Under the pieces are notes generated by a model. That model ran no database searches. It was not told the DNA's origin and saw nothing but the letters and a program-made list of their open reading frames with translations. The position numbers and the translations under genes are program-made. Positions 34,896 through 43,243 of a stretch of DNA of 64,000 nucleotides are shown here, piece after piece. Source of the DNA: Gallionellales bacterium GWA2_60_18 (GTDB lineage: Bacteria > Pseudomonadota > Gammaproteobacteria > Burkholderiales > Gallionellaceae); NCBI GenBank assembly GCA_001801105.1, contig MGWS01000006.1, positions 144,079-208,078 of the forward strand, given 5' to 3'. Within the stretch, counting starts at the first letter, position 1; each line of letters starts with the position of its first letter.

Positions 34896-35822
34896 ATGCG
34901 GCGCAGCCTGCTGAAAATCGTCGCACTCGCCGCAACCGTCATGCTGTGCAGCGGACTGCTGGCCGGTTGCGCCCAGGCGGCGCGTTCTCCGGCACCGGCC
35001 ACGTCAGCCCCGCTGACGCCGGTACGAACGTTGCAGGGCGCGCGCCTGCTGCTCGATGCGACACCGGGCAGGATCACTTTCGGCCCGCTGACCCGCTTCA
35101 TCTTCCCGGTCGCCGTCGCCGCCAGCCCCTTTGAGATATACGTCGCCGACGCCGGCGCCGGGCGCCTCTATCGCTACGACCCGGCGCTGGACGCCATGTC
35201 GGTCATGCCCGATGTGACGGTCACGCCGCAGACCCGATTGCAACTCGGCAGCGACGGCTCGGTCTATGTCGCCAGCCCCGGCATCGCACCGTTGCGCCGC
35301 TATGCGCGCGACGGCAGCCTGTTGCTGGAGATCGCCCCGAACATCGGCGCGGCGCGCTATGACGACATCGCGCTCGACCGCATCAGCGGCATGGTCTACG
35401 GCCTGGACCGCACCTTCGGGCGCATCGAGGAAGTCCACCCGCTCGGTCGCTCGGCGACGCTGCTTTCCGACAGCCTGACCGCCGAATCCCCTGCGGCCAT
35501 CGCACAGGACGGACAATGGCTCTACCTCGCCAACCAGCGCTGCGGCTGCATCGTCGCCACCGATCTGCAGCGGCGCACACAGAGCGTGCTGGCCCGGGGT
35601 TTCCGCTCTCCCGCAGCGCTTGCGGCGGATGACGGCTGGCTGGTGGTGCTGGACAATGTCGAGCGCAAGCTGAGCGTGTATCACGGCGACCGGTTGCGCG
35701 GCACGGCGAAACTGGAATCGTTGCAATTGATCGACCCGCGGAGCATCATGCTGAACAATGGCCTGCTTTATGCTGCTGATGCAGTGGGGAACAAAATAGC
35801 GGTCTTCCGGTTGAACCAATGA
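34896..35822 (+). CDS. Beta-propeller lipoprotein
   Basis: A 308-residue lipoprotein (lipobox LAGC in MLCSGLLAGCAQ) with repeated short strands such as FEIYVADAGAGRLYRYDP and GSVYVASPGIAPLRRYA, fitting an NHL/six-bladed propeller with weaker repeats than its neighbours. Two Cys in NQRCGCIV are not a heme motif. The ATG at 34896 follows the c7 stop by 4 bases; the frame is open far upstream but that part overlaps the c7 gene. The stop overlaps the next lipoprotein by 4 bases. Confidence 0.75.
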   Translation: MRRSLLKIVALAATVMLCSGLLAGCAQAARSPAPATSAPLTPVRTLQGARLLLDATPGRITFGPLTRFIFPVAVAASPFEIYVADAGAGRLYRYDPALDAMSVMPDVTVTPQTRLQLGSDGSVYVASPGIAPLRRYARDGSLLLEIAPNIGAARYDDIALDRISGMVYGLDRTFGRIEEVHPLGRSATLLSDSLTAESPAAIAQDGQWLYLANQRCGCIVATDLQRRTQSVLARGFRSPAALAADDGWLVVLDNVERKLSVYHGDRLRGTAKLESLQLIDPRSIMLNNGLLYAADAVGNKIAVFRLNQ

Positions 35823-36925
35823 GAAACCTGACGAACATCCTTGCCGCATCCTGCCTCGCCGGCCTGCTGGCCGGCTGCGCGGGCACAGCCGAAAAAGCGG
35901 TATTCCAGCTGAGCGCCGGCAACGACGCCGGGCAGGATGCGAGCCGCATCATGTTCCCTCCGCCAAGCGAAGAGGAAATACCGCGTTATGTCTACATAGG
36001 CCAGCTGGTCGGCGAGACCAACTTCGTCGTCCCCGAGCAGAAAAGGGACACGCTGGGCGGCGTATTCCGCTGGCTGGCCGGCCTGCTTTCCGGCCCGAGC
36101 CGCCCGACCGTGCTGCAGCGCCCGCAGGCGGTGGTGGTGGACGAAGCGAACGACCGTATCTTGGTGAGCGACATCAGCCGGCAGGCGGTATTCGTGTTCG
36201 ACGAGCTGGAAGGCAGCCTGTCGCTGTGGGAAAAGGCCGCCGGCCAGCAAAACTTCGTCGCCCCGCTCGGCCTCGCGCTGGGCGAGAACGGCGAAGTCTA
36301 TGTCTCCGACCCCGAGCTCGGCTATGTAGCCAGACTGGACCGCGGCGGCAACACGCTCGGCACGATCGGCAAGGATATCCTGCAACGTCCGACCGGCGTG
36401 GCCTACGATCCAGTGCTGCACCGCCTTTACGTGTCAGACACGCGCGCCAGCGACATCAAGATTTTCGAGCAGGACGGCACACTGGCAGGCACGCTCGGTG
36501 AGCATGGCGAGCAGTCCGGCGAACTGAACCGCCCGACCTTCCTCGTGCTGCACAACGGCGCGCTCTACGTCAGCGACACCATGAACGCGCGCATCCAGGT
36601 CATCTCCGCCGAGACCGGCGCGCCAATAGCCAGCATCGGCGAACGCGGCCAGAACATCGGGAATCTGGTGCGTCCCAAGGGGGTCGGGGTTGACAGCGAA
36701 GACAATGTCTACGCCGTCGAGTCCTATCACGATCACTTGCTGGTCTACAATTCGCAGGGCAATTTCCTGATGCCGATCGGCGGCGGAACAGGCCAGCAGA
36801 TCGGGCAATATTATCTGCCGTCGGGCCTGTGGGTCGATTCGAGGAACCGCATATTCCTGGCCGACACTTTCAATGGCCGGGTAGTGGTGTTCCAGTTCCT
36901 GGGGGGGAGCGCAGAGAATGAATAA
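35819..36925 (+). CDS. NHL-repeat beta-propeller lipoprotein
   Basis: 368 residues with lipobox LAGC (ASCLAGLLAGCAG). Clear NHL blades: NRPTFLVLHNGALYVSDT, GLALGENGEVYVSDP, GVGVDSEDNVYAVESYHD and RNRIFLADTFNGRVVVF. Paralogue of the lipoprotein at 24417. It directly precedes the 11-heme cytochrome and overlaps it by 8 bases, just as the other copy precedes a tetraheme protein, so an NHL lipoprotein plus cytochrome pair is a repeated unit here. Likely role: scaffold at the outer membrane (inference). Confidence 0.87.
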   Translation: MRNLTNILAASCLAGLLAGCAGTAEKAVFQLSAGNDAGQDASRIMFPPPSEEEIPRYVYIGQLVGETNFVVPEQKRDTLGGVFRWLAGLLSGPSRPTVLQRPQAVVVDEANDRILVSDISRQAVFVFDELEGSLSLWEKAAGQQNFVAPLGLALGENGEVYVSDPELGYVARLDRGGNTLGTIGKDILQRPTGVAYDPVLHRLYVSDTRASDIKIFEQDGTLAGTLGEHGEQSGELNRPTFLVLHNGALYVSDTMNARIQVISAETGAPIASIGERGQNIGNLVRPKGVGVDSEDNVYAVESYHDHLLVYNSQGNFLMPIGGGTGQQIGQYYLPSGLWVDSRNRIFLADTFNGRVVVFQFLGGSAENE

Positions 36926-39527
36926 ATCGCGTTTGCTGATCCTCTTGCTGGCAGGCACCGCAGTGCTGAGCAGCGCTGCGCTGGGCGCGCGCATCTCCGA
37001 TGTGCGCGGCACCAAACACAATTTTTCCAGCGCGGCCGACAGCTCCGCCACCCCATCGGGCGGCACGGTGCCGGTGCGCACCGTCAAGGCGACCAGCGAG
37101 ACCCAGATCTGCGCGTTCTGCCACACGCCGCACGGCGCCACGCCGGGCGTCACGCCGCTGTGGAACCGCAAGCTCTCCACCGCGACCTACACCCCCTACT
37201 CCTCGAATTCGCTCGACGCCAACCAGATCCAGGGCGCGCTCGACCAGCCCGGCGGCAGCTCCAAGCTGTGCCTGTCCTGCCATGACGGTACGCTGGCCAT
37301 CGGCAGCGTCAACGTGCTGAACGGGGCAGGCTCGGATGCCACGCAGGGAACCCAGTCCATCGCCATGTCCGGCGGCGTCACCACCATGCCGGTCGGCAGC
37401 GGTTCCACCACCGGCTTCACTCGCCTGCTCGGCGCGGATCTGAGCAACGACCACCCAATCTCGGTGACCTTCAACGACACGCTGGCCAACCGCGACGGCG
37501 AACTGCGCGTCGTCGATGCCAACCAGAAATGGCCGTCCGGCACCGGCGAGACCATAGGCGTGCGCAGTTCCGGCTACAAACCCAAGCTGCCGCTGGAACC
37601 CACCGGCGCATCCAGCGTCGGCCAGGTGCAATGCGCCAGCTGCCACGACCCGCACATCCGCGAATCCGACACCAGCGTGGGCAACCAGAAGTTCCTGCGC
37701 CGCAACCGTTTCCAGGCCGCGCAGCCGACCGCCAGCTACAGCGAGACCAACGACATCCTCTGCCTGTCGTGCCACGACAAGGGCGGCGATTCCTGGGCCT
37801 ATTCCGCGCATGCCAATTCGCTGGTGGCCGATGAGACTTACAATGCCACCCCGGCCGCCACGCGCGAATTCCCCACCAGCCTGCCGGTCTGGAAAGCGGC
37901 CTGCCTCAACTGCCACGACACGCACACCATCCCCGGCGCGCGCCGCCTGCTGCGCGAAAGCACCGACAACACTTCGACACCCAAGGCCGGCGGCAACTCC
38001 GCCATCGAAGAGACCTGCTACCAGTGCCACTCCGCCTCGGGCACCAGCATCGTCACGCCGCTCACCACCGTGCCCGACATCAAGACCGACTTCGCGCTGA
38101 CCTACAAGATGCCGATCACCTCGACCAACCAGCCTGCGGGCACCGAGAAGCACGACATCGGCGGCAACTTCAACGATGCCACCTTCGTCGATTGCACCGG
38201 CAGCACCAACAAGTGCGGCAAGGACTTCCTCGAGGCGCGCAGCCTGCTCGGCGTCGGCGCGCTGACCAACCGCCACGCCGAATGCACCGACTGCCATAAC
38301 CCGCACCGCGTGGTGAGGTTCAAGGACTTCCGCGGCGCCGCAGCCTCCGGTTCGCTGTCCGGCACACCGGACGCCTCCGGCACCCATCCGCACACCGACG
38401 CCTCGGGCTACACCCACAGCAACATCGCCTCGGGTGTGTTGCGCGGCTCCTGGGGCGTGGAACCGACCTACAGCTCCAACTCGTTCCATGCGCTGCCCTC
38501 CGGCTACACCGTCAAGCGCGGCGACCCCGGCACCAGCACCGACTCGAGCGCCAGCGCCACCTACGTCACGCGCGAATACCAGATCTGCCTGAAGTGCCAC
38601 TCCGACTACGGCTACACCGACAACAACACCTACCCATCCGGCAACCGCCCCACCTTGGGCAGCTTCACCGGCGGCACCGCATCCGGCACCAACGGGCTGA
38701 CCATTTACACCAATCAGGCCAAGGAATTCCAGGCGCCGGCCTCCCATGCGGACGAACCGCTCAATCTCGGCAACGACGGCGGCAGCGTCGGCTACAACAA
38801 CGGCAACCACCGCTCCTGGCATCCGGTGATGGCGGCCACCGGTCGCACCGCCGCAAAGCGCAACGTCACCGCCACCAGCGCCTGGCGCGTGCCGTGGAGC
38901 AACGCGGTCGGCACCCAGACCATGTACTGCACCGACTGCCACGGCAGCAACGTGACCTCAAGCACCTCGGTGATTCCGAACAGCGGCGAGAACGGCAGCC
39001 CTTGGGGGCCGCATGGCTCGGCCAACCCCTTCCTGCTCAAGGGCGCATGGACCAACGAAGTCGATGACAGCAACGCTTTCTGCATGAAATGCCACAACCC
39101 CACCAGTTCCTCCGGTTTCAGCGGCGGCGGCAAGGGTAACCTGCACAGCTATCACGATGGCAAGGTCACCGGACTCGAATGCTCCTGGTGCCACGTGGCG
39201 GTGCCGCACGGCTGGAAGAACCGCTCGTTTCTGGTCAACCTCAACGACGTCGGCGAAGAGGCCGGGCAAGGCGCGGGCAGCAGCAAGGAAGTGGCGATCA
39301 ACGGCAACTCCGGCAATTACACCCAGGAGCCGTATTACATGCAGGCCAAGCTCAAGATCGCCAGCTTCGCCACCAGCGGCAGCTGGGCCGACACCGCCTG
39401 CGGCTCGGCCGGCAAGTCCGGCACCGGCCTAACCACCGGGATCATCGCCAACAGCCAGGGCGGCACCGGCAACACCACCGGTACCGGCAAGAACTGGATG
39501 ACCAACACTTGCAACCCTCCGCCCTGA
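36918..39527 (+). CDS. Large 11-heme c-type cytochrome, probable extracellular or outer-membrane component
   Basis: The 869-residue product has a signal peptide (cleavage near SAALGA) and eleven CxxCH motifs with first Cys at 65, 118, 239, 282, 329, 367, 456, 557, 671, 722 and 755. The first four, with contexts CHTPHG, CHDGT, CHDPH and CHDKG, form the same module as the free tetraheme proteins at 23607 and 25835; seven hemes in Ser/Thr/Gly-rich segments follow, and the last 100 residues are heme-free. Long loops and such composition suit a surface-exposed wire protein. It is the best candidate for contact with extracellular substrate. No lipobox was seen. Confidence 0.9.
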   Translation: MNKSRLLILLLAGTAVLSSAALGARISDVRGTKHNFSSAADSSATPSGGTVPVRTVKATSETQICAFCHTPHGATPGVTPLWNRKLSTATYTPYSSNSLDANQIQGALDQPGGSSKLCLSCHDGTLAIGSVNVLNGAGSDATQGTQSIAMSGGVTTMPVGSGSTTGFTRLLGADLSNDHPISVTFNDTLANRDGELRVVDANQKWPSGTGETIGVRSSGYKPKLPLEPTGASSVGQVQCASCHDPHIRESDTSVGNQKFLRRNRFQAAQPTASYSETNDILCLSCHDKGGDSWAYSAHANSLVADETYNATPAATREFPTSLPVWKAACLNCHDTHTIPGARRLLRESTDNTSTPKAGGNSAIEETCYQCHSASGTSIVTPLTTVPDIKTDFALTYKMPITSTNQPAGTEKHDIGGNFNDATFVDCTGSTNKCGKDFLEARSLLGVGALTNRHAECTDCHNPHRVVRFKDFRGAAASGSLSGTPDASGTHPHTDASGYTHSNIASGVLRGSWGVEPTYSSNSFHALPSGYTVKRGDPGTSTDSSASATYVTREYQICLKCHSDYGYTDNNTYPSGNRPTLGSFTGGTASGTNGLTIYTNQAKEFQAPASHADEPLNLGNDGGSVGYNNGNHRSWHPVMAATGRTAAKRNVTATSAWRVPWSNAVGTQTMYCTDCHGSNVTSSTSVIPNSGENGSPWGPHGSANPFLLKGAWTNEVDDSNAFCMKCHNPTSSSGFSGGGKGNLHSYHDGKVTGLECSWCHVAVPHGWKNRSFLVNLNDVGEEAGQGAGSSKEVAINGNSGNYTQEPYYMQAKLKIASFATSGSWADTACGSAGKSGTGLTTGIIANSQGGTGNTTGTGKNWMTNTCNPPP

Positions 39528-40495
39528 TCCGCCTCTGCCGCGCGCTCGCCTCGCTCAAGCTGACTCTGGTTGCCCTGCTCCTGTTCGCGGGCGGCGTGCT
39601 GTATGCCTACTGGAGCGCGCAGCCCGCCGCGTTCGCGCTGGCCGCGCCGCTGGGGCTGCTGGCGCTGAACCTGCTGGCGGCGCTGGCGAGCAACCCGGCG
39701 TTCCGCCAGCAGACCCCGCTGCTGGTGTTTCACTTGAGCCTGCTGGCCATCGTGCTACTGGTGGCCGCAGGACAACTGACCTACCTCAAGGGCAAGCTGG
39801 AACTGGCACAAGGCGAGGAGTTCGCCGGTGTGCTGACGGAGACCGAGGCCGGTCCCTGGCATCCCTTCCGTCTGGACAAAGTGCACTTCGTCAACCATGG
39901 TTTCGACATCGCTTATGCGCCCGGCGTGATGCGCCAGCGCACCTACAACCGGGTGAGCTACACGGATGAAGCAGGCACAGTGCGGCAGGCCGAGATCGGC
40001 GACACCACCCCGCTGGTACTCGCAGGCTATCGCTTCTACACCACGCCGAACAAGGGTTATGCCCCGGCCTTCTACTGGCACCCTTCCGGCGGTGGCGCGC
40101 CGGCGCTGGGCACGGTGCATCTGCCCTCGTATCCGGCCAACGAATACCGTCAATCGCAGGAATGGCAGCTACCGGGCAGCGGCATCAACAAGATGTGGAC
40201 ACAGCTGTCGTTCGACGAGACCATCATCGACCCGGAGCGGCCTTCCGAATTCCGCCTGCCCAAGCAGCACAAGCTGGTGTTGCGCGTCGGCGATGTGCGC
40301 CACGAACTGCAACCCGGCCAGGCCATCGACTTGCCCGGTGGCATGCTGGTCTATTTCGGGCTGCTGACCTGGATGGGCTATGCCGTGTTCTACGACTGGA
40401 CCATCCACTGGCTGCTGGCCGCCAGCGTGACAGCGGTGCTGGCGCTGGGCTGGCATTTCTGGCGCAAGTTCGCGGCGAAGCCGTGGGATAATTAG
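39509..40495 (+). CDS. ResB-like cytochrome c biogenesis protein
   Basis: About 328 residues with N-terminal helices (RALASLKLTLVALLLFAGG, a ResB-like opening), a further pair, a periplasmic domain (about 110-285) and a C-terminal helix. ResB works with ResC/CcsA to bring reduced heme to apocytochromes (system II). The TTG at 39509 overlaps the end of the large cytochrome gene by 19 bases; the true start is uncertain because no ribosome site is evident. The next gene is CcsA-like, which supports the call. Confidence 0.78.
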   Translation: MQPSALIRLCRALASLKLTLVALLLFAGGVLYAYWSAQPAAFALAAPLGLLALNLLAALASNPAFRQQTPLLVFHLSLLAIVLLVAAGQLTYLKGKLELAQGEEFAGVLTETEAGPWHPFRLDKVHFVNHGFDIAYAPGVMRQRTYNRVSYTDEAGTVRQAEIGDTTPLVLAGYRFYTTPNKGYAPAFYWHPSGGGAPALGTVHLPSYPANEYRQSQEWQLPGSGINKMWTQLSFDETIIDPERPSEFRLPKQHKLVLRVGDVRHELQPGQAIDLPGGMLVYFGLLTWMGYAVFYDWTIHWLLAASVTAVLALGWHFWRKFAAKPWDN

Positions 40496-40512
40496 AAAAC
40501 GAAAAAATCATC

Positions 40513-41322
40513 ATGGATGAACTGAAATTCCTCTGGGTCGCGCTGGTGCTTTACGTCGTCGCCGGCAGCACGGCCATCTTCGGTGTGGTGTTCAGGAAAC
40601 GCCCGGAGCGCAGCGTGTTGTTGCTGATGGTTGCGGGGCTGGTGCTGCACACCGTCTCCATCGTCTTGCGCTGGGAGCGCTTGGGGCACGGCCCGTTCGT
40701 CACCATGTACGAGATTCTGTCGAGCAACGTGTGGAGCATGATGCTGGCGTTCGCGCTGACTTACTGGCGCATCCCGCTGATCCGTCCGAGCGCGGCGGTA
40801 GTGATGCCTATCCTGTTCATGGTGATGGGCTGGCTGCTGATGAGCGATCCCGGCGAGGGCCATCTGCCGCCCACCTACCACACCATCTGGCTGTTCATCC
40901 ACATCGGCTTCGGCAAGGTATTCATGGGCGCGGTACTGGTGGCGGTGGGGCTGTCCGGTGTGATCCTGCTGCGCGCCACCCACAACGGCGCGGGACGCTT
41001 CGAGCGCCTGCCGGACGACCCGCGCCTGAGTGAATTGACCTTCCGCTGCATGGCGGTCGGCTTCATCTTCGAGACGCTGATGCTGATCGCCGGAGCGATC
41101 TGGGCGCAGGATGCCTGGGGCCGCTACTGGAACTGGGACCCGCTCGAGACCTGGGCCTTCCTGACTTGGCTGATACTGGCCTTCTCGCTACACCTGCGCC
41201 TGACCTACCGCCTCTCGCCCAGGATGGGCGCATGGCTGGTGCTGGCGGTGTTCATCACCGCCTTCCTGACCTTCTTCGGCGTGCCGTTCATCTCCGAGAC
41301 GCCGCATCAGGGGGCGGTATGA
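40513..41322 (+). CDS. ccsA: CcsA/ResC-like heme handling protein
   Basis: A 269-residue polytopic protein with the tryptophan-rich heme-binding signature WGRYWNWDPLETWAFLTW and conserved His residues flanking it (IHIGFGKVF, LHLRLTY). CcsA exports heme and, with ResB, attaches it to CxxCH motifs outside the membrane. It lies 17 bases after the ResB-like gene and overlaps the next by 4 bases. The pair next to 38 heme sites looks like dedicated maturation equipment for this cluster. Confidence 0.9.
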   Translation: MDELKFLWVALVLYVVAGSTAIFGVVFRKRPERSVLLLMVAGLVLHTVSIVLRWERLGHGPFVTMYEILSSNVWSMMLAFALTYWRIPLIRPSAAVVMPILFMVMGWLLMSDPGEGHLPPTYHTIWLFIHIGFGKVFMGAVLVAVGLSGVILLRATHNGAGRFERLPDDPRLSELTFRCMAVGFIFETLMLIAGAIWAQDAWGRYWNWDPLETWAFLTWLILAFSLHLRLTYRLSPRMGAWLVLAVFITAFLTFFGVPFISETPHQGAV

Positions 41323-43229
41323 GCATCGTCCCGTTCCGCCTTCCCGACGAAGCCCGGCGGCTGGCCGGCGCATGGTTCCTGCTGGCGCTGGCGGCGCTCG
41401 GCGCCTCGGCCCTGCTGGCCATGGTGCTGGTCGCCGCGCGCACGCCGTTCCTCAGCCTCGGTAGCGGGATGTTCCGCACCGCGCTGGTGCTGCATGTGGA
41501 TATGGCGGTGCTGGTGTGGTTCCTCGCCGCCGCCGCCGGCCTCTGGGTGATCGCGCGCGGCAAGGCCGAGATCGCCGGATGGGGCGCGTTCTGGCTGTCC
41601 GCCGGCGCGGTGCCGCTACTGCTGCTGTCACCGCTGCTGGTCGCGGCGCCGCCCATCCTGTCCAACTACATCCCGGCGCTCGACAGTCTGCTGTTTCTCG
41701 GTGCGTTGACGGCGTTCTTCACCGGCATACTGCTCACTGCGGCATGGTCAGTGGCGGACGGCTGGCGGCGCGAGCACGAAGCGTGGGCGCGGGCTGCCCG
41801 CTGGTCGGTGCTGGCGCTCGGCGCGGCGGCGCTGGTGTTCGTGCTGGATTTCTTCGCCGCGCCCGTGCCCGGCACCATCGCCCCGCCCGGCTTCGACGAA
41901 AAGACCTGGGGCGCAGGCCATCTGCTGCAATTCGTGCATGTCGTGCTGCTGATCGGGGTGTGGTCCGTCCTCGGCGAACGCCTGCTGGCACACGCACCGC
42001 GTCTGGCGGCAGCGCTGCCGCTGTTGCTCGCCGCCGCCGCGCTGCCCGCGCTGGGCGGCGTGCTGATCCCGCTGTCGTCCGACCTGGGTTCCGGCGCGCA
42101 TCGCGCGGGCTTCACCGAGCTGATGCGCTGGGCGGCCTGGCCGGCCGCAGCGGTATTCGGTCTCGGCCTGCTGGGCGCGGCATGGCGCATGCGCCGCTCG
42201 GGCGAGCCGCTGAGCGGCGAGGAGAAGGTATTGCTGTTGTCGGTGCTGCTGTTCCTCGCAGGCTGTCTGGTCGGGGCCACCATCCGCGGCAACGCCACGA
42301 CCTCGGTGCCGGCGCATTACCACGGCACGGTGGGCGCCATCACCCTCGCCTACCTGCTGCTGGCACGCAGGCTGGCGCTCGCCTTCGGCCTGTCGTTGCC
42401 GACCGCACCCTGGACGCAGCGCCTGCCGCTGGTCTACGGCATCGGCATCGGCGTGCTGGTAGCGGGACTCGCTTGGTCCGGGCTGCTCGGCGTGCCGCGC
42501 AAAGCGACGCATGTGGAACTGGCGCAGACCGACGGCGGCTATCTGGCCGCCATGGGGTTGGCCGGCATCGGCGGATTCTTCGCGCTGGCCGCCGTGTCGC
42601 TGTTCGTTGCACTGCTGCTCGCTGCCGTCTGGCGCGCACATGCGGCAGCGGCGGACAGCGACGAGCGCCGGGGTGCGCGCGGGCTGGCCTTGCTGGCGAT
42701 GCTGGCGCCCGTGACCATCGGCGGCCTGCTGCTCGGTGCCGCCGCCGGATGGCTGCCGTCCGGCGCGCAGAAGACCTTGCCGGAGGTCTCGCCGGAACAC
42801 ACGCACGTGATCGAAAAACGCCGCGAGGAGATCGCCCTGCGCTTCCAGCAGGGCGTGGCCATGCTGCATGCGAAACAATACGACTACGCCATCGCCGCAT
42901 TCCACCGCGTGCTGGAACTCGCGCCGGACATGCCGGAGGCCCATGCCAACCTCGGCTTCGCCCTGCTGGGCAAACGCGAATACGCGGCAGCGGCCGATTT
43001 TTTCGACGAAGCATCGAACCTGCGCAGCGGCCAGCTCAACGCCTATTACGGCATGGCGATCGCGCAGGAAGGGCTGGGCAACCTGCGCGCCGCCATCGAA
43101 GCGATGCAGGCCTGGCTGCACCGTGCCCCTGCCGATGACCCGTACCGCCGCAAGGCCGAAGCCGCAACATGGGAGTGGCAGGAAACGCTGCGCAAGCAAC
43201 GCGAGGCGATGCAGCCCGGCGGCAAGTAA
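41319..43229 (+). CDS. Heme-copper oxidase subunit I-like membrane protein fused to a TPR domain
   Basis: 636 residues: about twelve hydrophobic helices (residues 15-480) followed by a soluble TPR-like domain (about 500-630, with AIAAFHRVLELAPDMPEAHANLG). Oxidase-like His positions are His59 (FRTALVLHVDM, helix II), His201 (WGAGHLLQFVH, helix VI) and His333/His335 (VPAHYHGTVGA, helix X). The usual His pair of helix VII appears only as a single His261 (SGAHRAGF), so the copper site may be incomplete. No subunit II lies nearby. The start overlaps ccsA by 4 bases. Heme binding is inferred by motif; oxidase activity is doubtful. Confidence 0.72.
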   Translation: MSIVPFRLPDEARRLAGAWFLLALAALGASALLAMVLVAARTPFLSLGSGMFRTALVLHVDMAVLVWFLAAAAGLWVIARGKAEIAGWGAFWLSAGAVPLLLLSPLLVAAPPILSNYIPALDSLLFLGALTAFFTGILLTAAWSVADGWRREHEAWARAARWSVLALGAAALVFVLDFFAAPVPGTIAPPGFDEKTWGAGHLLQFVHVVLLIGVWSVLGERLLAHAPRLAAALPLLLAAAALPALGGVLIPLSSDLGSGAHRAGFTELMRWAAWPAAAVFGLGLLGAAWRMRRSGEPLSGEEKVLLLSVLLFLAGCLVGATIRGNATTSVPAHYHGTVGAITLAYLLLARRLALAFGLSLPTAPWTQRLPLVYGIGIGVLVAGLAWSGLLGVPRKATHVELAQTDGGYLAAMGLAGIGGFFALAAVSLFVALLLAAVWRAHAAAADSDERRGARGLALLAMLAPVTIGGLLLGAAAGWLPSGAQKTLPEVSPEHTHVIEKRREEIALRFQQGVAMLHAKQYDYAIAAFHRVLELAPDMPEAHANLGFALLGKREYAAAADFFDEASNLRSGQLNAYYGMAIAQEGLGNLRAAIEAMQAWLHRAPADDPYRRKAEAATWEWQETLRKQREAMQPGGK

Positions 43230-43243
43230 AAACGGAGGTTCAC

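Noticed and set aside
38191..38220. Cys426 and Cys433 of the large cytochrome as a twelfth heme site
   Set aside because: The spacing is CX6C and no His follows the second Cys; they are more likely a disulfide.
36870..38942. A 690-codon open frame on the minus strand
   Set aside because: It is the complement of the 11-heme cytochrome; its Gly/Ala/Val-rich translation reflects the codon use of the real gene.
41516..43138. A 540-codon plus-strand frame inside the oxidase-like gene
   Set aside because: Arg/Ala-rich translation without hydrophobic pattern; the overlapping frame has membrane helices, conserved His and TPRs.
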